From UBA6115 sp012514225 (lineage in GTDB: Bacteria > Bacillota > Clostridia > Christensenellales > Aristaeellaceae), in assembly GCA_036756425.1 (NCBI GenBank), contig DAIOLC010000022.1:1-30601 (forward strand): 30,601 bases of DNA, given 5' to 3'. The translations under genes and the position numbers were made by a program. Shown piece by piece: positions 7,640 through 14,603 of this stretch (its first letter is position 1; every line of letters starts with the position of its first letter). The notes beneath the pieces are model-generated. The model ran no database searches. It had not been told where the DNA came from and saw nothing but the letters and a program-made list of their open reading frames with translations.

Positions 7640-9080
7640 CCCGCGCGGCCTCCCGCAGGGGGGCGGACAGCACCCGGCTTTGTCCGCCGGCCTTGGTCAC
7701 TTCCTCCAGCCCAACGCCCAGCTCCTCGCTGAGCAGCTCCATCACGCGGGTGGAGCAGAAGCCGCCCTGGCAGCGCCCCATGCCCGCGCGGGTCCGGCGC
7801 TTGACCCCGTCCAGGCTGCGCGCGCCGACGGGGCGGCGGATGGCGCGGCGGACCTCCGCCTCCGTCACCTGCTCGCAGCGGCACACGATCCGGCCGTACT
7901 CGGGGTCGTTTTCGTAGGCTTCCCGGCGCTCCGCGTCGGACATGCCGGAAAAGGGCTTGGGCAGCGGCCGGGGCGCGGTATAGGACAGGTTGCGGCCCAG
8001 CTTCAGGTACCAGGCCACCCAGTCTCCCAGCTCCTGCCCGATGGCGGGGGCGGCGGACAAGCCCGGACTCTCGATGCCGATGGCCTCGAAGGCGCCTTCC
8101 GGCGCGCCTTCGACGCGGCCGATGATGAAGTCCCCGCCCGCTTCGTGCGCCCGGATGCCGGAGAAGGTGGTGATGACCTGTCGCAGGTCGGCTTCGGGGT
8201 CGGTCAGGCGGGCCTTCTTCAGCGCGTCGTCCAGGCCCCCGCGCGTGGTCGCCGTGTCCAGGGCGTCCGGGATGTCCTCCGCCGTGGGGCCCAGCAGGAT
8301 GTTGCCGTGCGTGGTCGGGCTGACCAGCACGCCCTTGCCCATCCGGGTGGGCACCTGGAACAGGGTGCGCCTGAACTTAAGGGGAACGCTGTGGTCGAGG
8401 AGATAATACTGCCCGCGCCGGGCGACGATGTTCACCGGGCGGGTCGAAATCTGGTTGTGTAAAACCCCCGCCAGGGCGCCGGCGCAGTTGACGACCGCGC
8501 GGGCGGACAGGGGGCCGCGGCTGGTGCGGACCGTCCAGACGCCCGCGTCGTGGGACAGGCCCAGGGCTTCGGTATCCAGCAGGAATTCCACGCCGTTCTC
8601 GCAGGCCGTGTCCGCCAGGGCGCAGGTCAGCTCGTAGGGGCTGACCAGGCCGGAGGAGGGCACCAGTAGCGCCGCCACGACGGCCGGGTTGACATGGGGC
8701 TCCAGCGCCAGGATTTCCTCCCGCCCGATGACCCGGCAGCCGGAAACGCCGTTCAAAACGGCGTTGCGGCTCAGGCCCTCCAGCGTCTCCCGGTCGGACT
8801 CGTCAAAGCCCAGCACCATCGCCCCCGGGTTGCCGTAAGGTACGCCCAGCCTGGCGCACAGGCCCGGCATCATCCCGGCGCCCTTGACGTTGAGCCGGGC
8901 CTTCTCGCTGCCGGCCGCAGCGTCGTAGCCAGCGTGGACGATGCCGCTGTTGGCCTTGCTGGCGCCCTCGGAGACGTCCGGCGCGCGCTCCACAACCGCG
9001 AAGCGCCCGGCATATTCGCTCAGGCGCTGGGCCAGGGCGCAGCCGATGACCCCCGCCCCGATGATGACCGCGTCGTACAT
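7632..9080 (-). CDS. GlpA-like FAD-dependent dehydrogenase with C-terminal BFD-type [2Fe-2S] domain
   Basis: 482 aa. AVIIGAGVIGCALAQRL at residues 4-20 binds FAD. SKANSGIVHAGYD and GLVSPYELTCALA are conserved in the DAO-fold group that contains glycerol-3-phosphate dehydrogenase and L-2-hydroxyglutarate oxidase. The C-terminus carries a BFD-like iron-sulfur domain with Cys400, Cys402, Cys437 and Cys442 (CRC, then CQGGFC; spacing C-x-C-x34-C-x4-C). This pairing of DAO fold and BFD is characteristic of anaerobic glycerol-3-phosphate dehydrogenase A-type proteins; the substrate could also be another alpha-hydroxy acid. The ATG at 9080 follows AAGGAC. First gene of a four-gene minus-strand operon with its own promoter at 9152-9124; the next gene overlaps by 8 bp. 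No glycerol kinase or facilitator is in the window, so a role in glycerol metabolism is not proven. Confidence 0.85.
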   Translation of the reverse strand: MYDAVIIGAGVIGCALAQRLSEYAGRFAVVERAPDVSEGASKANSGIVHAGYDAAAGSEKARLNVKGAGMMPGLCARLGVPYGNPGAMVLGFDESDRETLEGLSRNAVLNGVSGCRVIGREEILALEPHVNPAVVAALLVPSSGLVSPYELTCALADTACENGVEFLLDTEALGLSHDAGVWTVRTSRGPLSARAVVNCAGALAGVLHNQISTRPVNIVARRGQYYLLDHSVPLKFRRTLFQVPTRMGKGVLVSPTTHGNILLGPTAEDIPDALDTATTRGGLDDALKKARLTDPEADLRQVITTFSGIRAHEAGGDFIIGRVEGAPEGAFEAIGIESPGLSAAPAIGQELGDWVAWYLKLGRNLSYTAPRPLPKPFSGMSDAERREAYENDPEYGRIVCRCEQVTEAEVRRAIRRPVGARSLDGVKRRTRAGMGRCQGGFCSTRVMELLSEELGVGLEEVTKAGGQSRVLSAPLREAARDE

Positions 9081-9123
9081 GCACTGTCCTTCCCGTTGAA
9101 TCGGGCGAAAACCCGCCTGCGGG

Positions 9124-9152
9124 ATTATAGCATAGCCCCCCTGGCAAGTCCA
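9124..9152 (-). promoter_or_regulatory. Extended -10 promoter of the redox operon
   Basis: On the minus strand a perfect TATAAT (9129-9124) is preceded by TGC, making an extended -10. A weak TGGACT (9152-9147) lies 17 bp upstream. The predicted start near 9117 leaves a leader of about 37 bases before the ATG at 9080. Confidence 0.65.
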
Positions 9153-9208
9153 CGCGCGAACCGGCGCCGCCTGGCCCTTCCCGCGCGGTGTCGGGGAGGC
9201 GTTTCGTC

Positions 9209-9222
9209 AATTGTTAACAATT
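9209..9222. promoter_or_regulatory. 14-bp perfect palindrome, possible operator, in an AT-rich divergent intergenic region
   Basis: AATTGTTAACAATT is a perfect inverted repeat 15 bp upstream of the -35 box at 9238 and about 57 bp upstream of the minus-strand promoter. The surrounding ~70 bases are strongly AT-rich in an otherwise GC-rich sequence. The position suits a repressor or activator site serving one or both divergent units. No regulator gene is adjacent, so the cognate protein cannot be named. Confidence 0.4.
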
Positions 9223-9237
9223 AATGTAAAAAAGTGC

Positions 9238-9266
9238 TTGACATCGTAATAATTGTGTAATATATT
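9238..9266 (+). promoter_or_regulatory. Sigma-A type promoter of the SH3b/peptidoglycan-binding gene
   Basis: TTGACA (9238-9243) and TATATT (9261-9266) are separated by 17 bp. The start site is expected near 9273, about 33 bases before the ATG at 9306. The surrounding AT-rich DNA should make this one of the stronger promoters in the window. Confidence 0.85.
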
Positions 9267-9305
9267 AAACGCATCCACATCGCCCGCCCAAAACGGAGGT
9301 ACGCC

Positions 9306-10571
9306 ATGACCGCACGTTCGTCACGCGTTTTCGCGCTTCTTCTGGCCATTCTGAGCCTTCTCGCCCTCCGGCCGGCCGCCCTGGCCGAAACCTATACCGG
9401 AACGGTCAACGACGACCAGGTCTTCCTGCGCACCCGCGCGGACACCGGGAGCGATTATTACGACAAGCTGGACAAGGGGACGAAGGTCACCCTGCTGGGC
9501 GTCAGGGGCGATTTCTTCAAGGTGCGGTACAAGACCTACACCGGCTATATGATGAAGAAATTCATCAACGCCCCGCGGGCCGCGCTCAGCGCCTTCGGCG
9601 CGTCGGACAGGACGGAAAGCCGGAGCCGGTACGCGGGCATCTCCACCATCTCCGGCCTGGGCGGCGTGCCGCGCGAGACGCGCAGGGGCTCTTCGGGGGA
9701 CAGCGTGGAAAAGCTGCAGCGGGCGCTGCAGATCAGGGGCTACTATTCGGGCGCGCTGGACGGGATTTACGGGGACGGGACGGCAGACGCGGTGCGCAGG
9801 TACCAGCGCGCCGCCGGGCTGGAGACGACGGGCGCCGCGGACCGGCGGACCCTCCGCAAGCTTTTCGGCCTGCCCGACGAGGTCTCCGCGCGGGACGACC
9901 CGGGCATGGACGGCATCACCTCCATTTCCAGAATCGAGGTGCCCAACACCTCCCGGCCGGGCAATTCCGGCCGGCACGTCAAAGCCCTCCAGCAGGCGCT
10001 GAAGCTGAAGGGGTATTACAAGGCCGCGATCGACTCCTCCTACGGGCAAATGACCCAGGACGCGGTGCGGCGCTACCAGCGCGCGACGGGGCTGAAAGCG
10101 GACGGCATCGCGGGCTTTTCCACCATCCGCAGGCTGTTTGGCAGGAACGCCGCCAACTATACCCTGCCCACAGAGCGGCTGGACTGGTTCAACGGCGGCA
10201 GGAACGTCATCCCCCAGTGGACCACCTTCACCGTCAAGGACGTATCCACCGGGAAGATTTTCCGGGCGAGGCGCTGGAGCGGCGCCAACCATCTGGACGC
10301 CGAGCCCCTGAGCCGGGACGACGCCCGGGTGATGAAGGAGATTTCCGGCGGCTCCTACTCCTGGGCCAGGCGGGCGGTGCTGGTCAAGTATAACGGCAAG
10401 GTCTACGCCGCCTCCATCAACACGATGCCCCACGGCTCGGACACCATCCCGGAGAACAACTACAGCGGGCACTTCTGCATCCACTTCTTCAAGTCCAAGA
10501 CCCACGACACCGACCGCGTGGACGCCACCCACCAGAACGCGGTCGCCCGGGCGATGAACGCGTCCTGGTAA
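9306..10571 (+). CDS. Secreted SH3b / tandem peptidoglycan-binding protein with a C-terminal HFCIHF domain
   Basis: 421 aa. The ATG at 9306 is preceded by GGAGGT at 9295-9300. A signal peptide ends near LAETYTG. Residues ~28-85 form a bacterial SH3 domain (VFLRTRADTGSDYYDKL, then GYMMKKFI). Two peptidoglycan-binding type 1 repeats follow at ~130-190 and ~215-275; each has the pattern LQxAL-GYY-DG/DSxYG-DAVRRYQRA-GLxxxG. The C-terminal ~130 residues contain HGSDTI, NNYSGHFCIHFFKSKTH and a final DATHQNAV. The His-x-Cys arrangement recalls the SHGCIRL active-site segment of L,D-transpeptidases, but the rest is too different for me to assign that activity. Likely a wall-associated protein acting on or anchored to peptidoglycan. 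It is transcribed alone between its own promoter and the terminator at 10592. The domains are firm; catalysis is a guess. Confidence 0.87.
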   Translation: MTARSSRVFALLLAILSLLALRPAALAETYTGTVNDDQVFLRTRADTGSDYYDKLDKGTKVTLLGVRGDFFKVRYKTYTGYMMKKFINAPRAALSAFGASDRTESRSRYAGISTISGLGGVPRETRRGSSGDSVEKLQRALQIRGYYSGALDGIYGDGTADAVRRYQRAAGLETTGAADRRTLRKLFGLPDEVSARDDPGMDGITSISRIEVPNTSRPGNSGRHVKALQQALKLKGYYKAAIDSSYGQMTQDAVRRYQRATGLKADGIAGFSTIRRLFGRNAANYTLPTERLDWFNGGRNVIPQWTTFTVKDVSTGKIFRARRWSGANHLDAEPLSRDDARVMKEISGGSYSWARRAVLVKYNGKVYAASINTMPHGSDTIPENNYSGHFCIHFFKSKTHDTDRVDATHQNAVARAMNASW

Positions 10572-10591
10572 ACAGGTTCCGTCCGTGGTTT

Positions 10592-10620
10592 GAAAGCCCC
10601 CGCGCGGGGGCTTTCTTCCT
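10592..10620 (+). terminator. Intrinsic terminator after the SH3b/peptidoglycan-binding gene
   Basis: GAAAGCCCCC (10592-10601) and GGGGGCTTTC (10606-10615) form a perfect 10-bp stem with loop GCGC, followed by a T-rich tail (TTCCTTTT). It lies 21 bases after the stop codon and separates this gene from the ABC exporter operon. Confidence 0.85.
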
Positions 10621-10672
10621 TTTCCGGAGACAAATTCCCCTTGATTGTCCCTCAATTCTTTTCCTTCCCGGC

Positions 10673-10702
10673 TTGACAGGGCGGCGAAAACCGCCGTATA
10701 CT
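10673..10702 (+). promoter_or_regulatory. Sigma-A type promoter of the leader ORF / ABC exporter operon
   Basis: TTGACA (10673-10678) and TATACT (10697-10702) are separated by 18 bp. The predicted start near 10709 lies 25 bases before the leader ORF and about 180 bases before the first transporter ATG. This long leader holds the attenuator structures described separately. Confidence 0.8.
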
Positions 10703-10733
10703 GACCGGGAAAACACGGAAAGGAGGCCGCGGC

Positions 10734-10808
10734 ATGATCAGAAACCGGATGTTCCGGAGCGCACCCCAGGGTGCTTTGCCATGGCACGGCCGGCTTTTCC
10801 TGCGCTGA
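10734..10808 (+). CDS. 24-residue leader peptide upstream of the ABC exporter
   Basis: A 24-codon ORF starts with ATG at 10734, preceded at a 7-base spacing by a strong AGGAGG (10721-10726), the best ribosome binding site in this region. It ends with TGA at 10806. The peptide is basic (five Arg) and has no hydrophobic export core. It lies between a consensus promoter and a terminator-like hairpin directly in front of a heterodimeric multidrug ABC exporter. That is the architecture of drug-responsive leader peptides such as bmrB before bmrCD in Bacillus subtilis. Codons 7-9 span CCGGAGC (10754-10760), which can pair with the terminator's 5' arm, so ribosome position could decide between termination and read-through. 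Existence of a translated leader is well supported; its sensing role is inferred. Confidence 0.6.
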   Translation: MIRNRMFRSAPQGALPWHGRLFLR

Positions 10809-10831
10809 GACACAGTTCCCGGCGGCATGCG

Positions 10832-10863
10832 AGGCTCCGGCACGGCAGGCGCGGGGCTTTTTT
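10832..10863 (+). terminator. Attenuator-like terminator in the ABC exporter leader
   Basis: AGGCTCCG (10832-10839) pairs with CGGGGCTT (10852-10859) over 8 bp (six Watson-Crick and two G-U pairs) with a 12-base loop. The stem runs directly into a six-T run (10858-10863). It lies only 25 bases before the transporter ATG at 10888, so it must be bypassed for the exporter to be transcribed. Its 5' arm overlaps GCTCCGG (10834-10840), a perfect 7-base complement of CCGGAGC inside the leader ORF. The two pairings cannot coexist. Confidence 0.55.
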
Positions 10864-10887
10864 ATTGCCGAAAACGGATGGAGAACG

Positions 10888-12717
10888 ATGAAGAAACGAA
10901 ACTATCGCCTGTTCATGAAACTGCTCAGGGAGAGCGCCGGCTGGTTTTCAGGCGCGGCGCTGCTGACGGTCCTGAGCGTCTTTTTGGGATTCCTGACCCC
11001 CGCCGTGCTGGCGGAGGTGCTGGACCACGTCCTGGGCGGCCAGCCCACCCGGATGCCCGGCTTCATCGCCCAGTGGATGGATGCGATGGGTGGGCGCGAG
11101 TACCTGCGCGGCAACCTCTGGCTGCCGGGGGTGGCGCTGGTCGCAATCAGCCTGCTCAACGGCGTGAGCAGCTTCCTGCGCGGCCGCTGGACGGCCCAGG
11201 GCGCCGAGAAATCCGCCCGGACGCTGCGGGACGGCATGTACGCACACCTGCAGGAGCTCCCCTTCAGCTACCACACCCAGGCCGCCACCGGCGACCTGGT
11301 CCAGCGCTGCACCACGGACGTGGACACGGTGCGCCGCTTCCTGTCCATGAACATGCTCTCCGCCGTGGAGGCGGTGATGATGGTGGCCATCGCCCTGGCC
11401 CTGATGCTGCCCATCTCCGCGCGCATCACCCTGGTGAGCCTGATCATCATGCCGGCGCTGTTCCTCTTCGCCTGGTTCTTCTTCCGCCTCATCATCAAGG
11501 CGTTCCGCCAGGCGGACGAGCAGGACGGCGTGCTGACCACAGTGCTGCAGGAAAACCTGACCGGCGTGCGCGTGGTGCGCGCCTTCGGGCAGGCGCAGAA
11601 GGAAGTGGAGAAGTACGAGGAGCAAAACGCGAAAACCCGCGACAAGTTCTCCAAGCTGTCCTGGCTGGACGCGATTTACTGGAGCGCCGGCGACCTGATG
11701 GGCATGGCGCAGACCCTGCTGACCCTGCTGTTCTGCCTTTCCGAGGTGCGCGCGGGCCGCATCACCGTGGGCGACCTGGTAGTGTTCACCAGCTACGTGG
11801 GCATGCTGCTGTGGCCGGTGCGCAACCTGGGCCGCATCCTGTCCATGGGCGGGCGCACGATGGTCTCCCTGGAGCGCATCGACGAGGTGCTGCGCCAGAA
11901 GGAGGAGGAAGACCTGCCTGGCGCGGTCACCCCGGAACTGAAGGGCGACATCGTCTTTGACCGGGTCACTTTCCGCTACGACGGCGGGGCGGACATCTTG
12001 AAGGACCTCTCCTTCACCGTCAAGGCCGGGCAGACCGTCGCCATCCTGGGCGCGACGGGCTCCGGCAAGTCCACCATCGCGCTGCTGCTGCAGCGGCTCT
12101 ACGCGCCGCAGTCCGGCACCATCACCCTGTCCGGGCACGACATCAAAACCATCGCGCGCAAGCACCTGCGCCGCCGCGTCGGCCTGGTGCTGCAGGAGCC
12201 CTTCCTGTATTCCAAGACCATCTACGACAACCTGCGCATGGCCGCCCCCGACGCCACCCGCGAGCAAGTGCTGGCCGCGGCGGAGGACGCCCAGGCGCTG
12301 GAGTTCATCGAGCAAAGCGACAAGGGCTGGGACACGCTGGTGGGCGAGCGGGGGGTGACCCTCTCCGGCGGCCAGAAGCAGCGCGCCGCCATCGCGCGCA
12401 CCCTGCTCAAGGACAGCGACATCCTGATTTTCGACGATTCGCTGTCCGCCGTGGACACGGAGACGGACGCGCGCATCCGCGAAGCCCTGCGCCGCCGCAG
12501 CCGGGGCGTCACTACCCTCATCATCAGCCACCGCGTCCTGACCCTGCGCCAGGCGGACCTGATCCTGGTGCTGGAAGACGGGCGCGTCCGCGACCAGGGC
12601 AGCCACGAGGAGCTCATCGCCCGCCCGGGGCTGTACCAGCGCATCCACCGCATCCAGGCGGGCCTGGAGGACGAGCTGGGGCTGGAAGACCGCGCCGCCG
12701 AAGGGAGTCTGGCATGA
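10888..12717 (+). CDS. Heterodimeric ABC multidrug exporter half, degenerate-site subunit (BmrC/LmrC type)
   Basis: 609 aa from the ATG at 10888 (GGAG at 10880). A six-helix transmembrane domain occupies about residues 15-320, with the coupling motif FSYHTQAATGDLVQRCTTDVD near 125-145. The nucleotide-binding domain follows: Walker A GATGSGKST at ~388-396, signature LSGGQKQR at ~492, Walker B ILIFDDSLSAVD at ~512. The residue after the Walker B aspartate is Asp, not the catalytic Glu. That is the mark of the subunit with the degenerate ATP site in heterodimeric exporters such as BmrC. With the next gene, whose ATGA start overlaps this stop by 4 bp, it should form one drug or lipid exporter in the membrane. 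Expression is probably controlled by the leader ORF and attenuator just upstream. The substrate cannot be read from sequence. Confidence 0.93.
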   Translation: MKKRNYRLFMKLLRESAGWFSGAALLTVLSVFLGFLTPAVLAEVLDHVLGGQPTRMPGFIAQWMDAMGGREYLRGNLWLPGVALVAISLLNGVSSFLRGRWTAQGAEKSARTLRDGMYAHLQELPFSYHTQAATGDLVQRCTTDVDTVRRFLSMNMLSAVEAVMMVAIALALMLPISARITLVSLIIMPALFLFAWFFFRLIIKAFRQADEQDGVLTTVLQENLTGVRVVRAFGQAQKEVEKYEEQNAKTRDKFSKLSWLDAIYWSAGDLMGMAQTLLTLLFCLSEVRAGRITVGDLVVFTSYVGMLLWPVRNLGRILSMGGRTMVSLERIDEVLRQKEEEDLPGAVTPELKGDIVFDRVTFRYDGGADILKDLSFTVKAGQTVAILGATGSGKSTIALLLQRLYAPQSGTITLSGHDIKTIARKHLRRRVGLVLQEPFLYSKTIYDNLRMAAPDATREQVLAAAEDAQALEFIEQSDKGWDTLVGERGVTLSGGQKQRAAIARTLLKDSDILIFDDSLSAVDTETDARIREALRRRSRGVTTLIISHRVLTLRQADLILVLEDGRVRDQGSHEELIARPGLYQRIHRIQAGLEDELGLEDRAAEGSLA

Positions 12718-14570
12718 GCGACTGGAGCCACCAGGAAGAGCAGGACTACACCAAGAAGCTGGACCTGAGCCTGTTCAAAAAGCTGTTCGTGCACATGCGC
12801 CGCCATTGGCGGAACATGGGCATCATCGCGCTGTCCATGGCCGTGCTGGCCGTCACCGACGTCATCCTTCCCCTGATGACGCGCCACGCGATCGACCATT
12901 ACGTAACCCCCGGGCTGCCCGCCGGCGCGATGTGGCCCTTCGCGCTGACCTACCTGCTGATTATCGCCGTTCAGATTACCGCCATCTTCTTCTTCATCCT
13001 GCTGGCCGGCCGGGTGGAGTTCCGCGTAGCCTACGACATGCGGCAGAAGGGCTTCCGCAAGCTGCAGGAGCTGCCCTTCTCCTACTACGACCGGATGCCG
13101 GTGGGCTACCTGATGAGCCGGCTGACCAGCGACACGAGCAACCTGTCGGAGGCTTTCGGCTGGGGGCTGGTCGACCTCATCTGGGCGTCGTTCTTCCTGG
13201 TGTCCTGCACGGTGTCCATGCTGCTGCTCTCCTGGCAGCTGGCCCTGGGCGTGCTGGCCATCCTGCCCGTCCTGGCGCTGGTCTCCGTCTACTTCCAGCG
13301 CCGCATCCTCAAGGCGCAGCGCGAGGTGCGCAAAATCAACTCCCGCGTCATCGCCTCCTTCAACGAGGGCGTCATGGGCGCCAAGACCACCAAGTCCCTG
13401 GTGAGGGAAGAGCGCAACTTCGAGGAGTTCAGCGAGCTGACCGGCTCCATGAAAAAGGCCGCCATCCGCTCCGCCACCCTCTCCAGCCTCTTCCTGCCGC
13501 TGGTCATCTCCATCTCCTCCCTGGCCACCGCCTATGTGCTGGGCAGCGGGGCCAGCCGTGTGCTCTCCGGGGCCCTGTCCCTGGGCACGGTGACCGCCTT
13601 CGTCAGCTATTCCGTGCAGTTCTTCAACCCCATCCGGGACATCGCCGCCACTTTCAGCGAGATGCAGCGCATCCAGGCCGCGGCCGAGCGGGTCGTGGGG
13701 CTGCTGGAAACGGAGCCGGACATCCAGGACTCCCCGGAGGTCGTGGAGCGCTACGGGGACAACTTCCACCCCAAAAGGGAGAACTGGGAGGACATCCAGG
13801 GCGACGTCCGCTTCGAGAACGTCGGCTTCACCTACAAGGAAGGCGAGGAGGTGCTCAAGGACTTCAATCTGCACGTGCCCGCCGGTCAGACCGTCGCCAT
13901 CGTGGGCCCGACGGGAGCCGGGAAGTCCACCCTGGTCAACCTCATCTGCCGCTTTTACGAGCCCACCGCCGGGCGCGTCCTCATCGACGGGAGGGACTAC
14001 CGGGAGCGCAGCCAGCTGTGGCTGCAGAGCAGCATCGGCTACGTGCTACAGGAGCCCCACCTCTTCTCCGGCACGGTGCTGGAGAACATCCGCTACGCCC
14101 GGCCGGACGCCACCCGGGAGGAGGCCGTCGCGGCCGCCAGGCTAGTCAACGCGGACGGCTTCATCATGAAGATGGACAAGGGCTACGACACCCCCGTGGG
14201 CGAGGGCGGCGGCCGCCTGTCCACCGGGGAAAAGCAGCTGGTCTCCTTCGCCCGCGCCATCCTGCACGACCCGCGCATCTTCGTGCTGGACGAGGCGACC
14301 TCCTCTGTGGACACGGAAACGGAGATGGCCATCCAGCACGCGATCGAGAAGACCCTGCAGGGCCGGACCAGCTTCATCATCGCCCACCGCCTGTCCACCA
14401 TCCGCAAGGCCGACCGCATCCTGCTCATCGAGGACGGGAACGTCACGGAGGAAGGCCGGCACGAGGAGCTGCTGGCCCGGCGCGGCGCCTACTACCGGCT
14501 CTACACCAACCAGTTCCGGGAGGACCGGGCCACCCAGGAACTGGGCAAGCCCGTCGCCCAGCCCCAGTAA
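12714..14570 (+). CDS. Heterodimeric ABC multidrug exporter half, catalytic subunit (BmrD/LmrD type)
   Basis: 618 aa. The start overlaps the previous stop by 4 bp (ATGA). The N-terminal ~350 residues form the transmembrane domain, with FSYYDRMPVGYLMSRLTSDT as the conserved intracellular segment. The nucleotide-binding domain has Walker A GPTGAGKST at ~397-405, signature LSTGEKQL at ~502 and Walker B IFVLDEATSSVD at ~524, with the full catalytic Glu. The signature reads LSTGE rather than LSGGQ, as in BmrD-type partners. Together with the preceding subunit it makes one competent and one degenerate ATP site, the standard asymmetric exporter. The ~20-residue insert before the nucleotide-binding domain (around VVERYGDNFHPKRENWEDIQG) is also typical of this subunit. 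The next gene begins 33 bp later without a terminator. Confidence 0.93.
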   Translation: MSDWSHQEEQDYTKKLDLSLFKKLFVHMRRHWRNMGIIALSMAVLAVTDVILPLMTRHAIDHYVTPGLPAGAMWPFALTYLLIIAVQITAIFFFILLAGRVEFRVAYDMRQKGFRKLQELPFSYYDRMPVGYLMSRLTSDTSNLSEAFGWGLVDLIWASFFLVSCTVSMLLLSWQLALGVLAILPVLALVSVYFQRRILKAQREVRKINSRVIASFNEGVMGAKTTKSLVREERNFEEFSELTGSMKKAAIRSATLSSLFLPLVISISSLATAYVLGSGASRVLSGALSLGTVTAFVSYSVQFFNPIRDIAATFSEMQRIQAAAERVVGLLETEPDIQDSPEVVERYGDNFHPKRENWEDIQGDVRFENVGFTYKEGEEVLKDFNLHVPAGQTVAIVGPTGAGKSTLVNLICRFYEPTAGRVLIDGRDYRERSQLWLQSSIGYVLQEPHLFSGTVLENIRYARPDATREEAVAAARLVNADGFIMKMDKGYDTPVGEGGGRLSTGEKQLVSFARAILHDPRIFVLDEATSSVDTETEMAIQHAIEKTLQGRTSFIIAHRLSTIRKADRILLIEDGNVTEEGRHEELLARRGAYYRLYTNQFREDRATQELGKPVAQPQ

Positions 14571-14603
14571 ACCCGGCCGCGCCGAGGGCGCGAAAGGAAA
14601 AGA

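Noticed and set aside
10761..10774. Small hairpin GCACC/GGTGC inside the leader ORF as a terminator
   Set aside because: Only a 5-bp stem and three T follow. It may take part in the leader fold but is too weak to be called a terminator alone.
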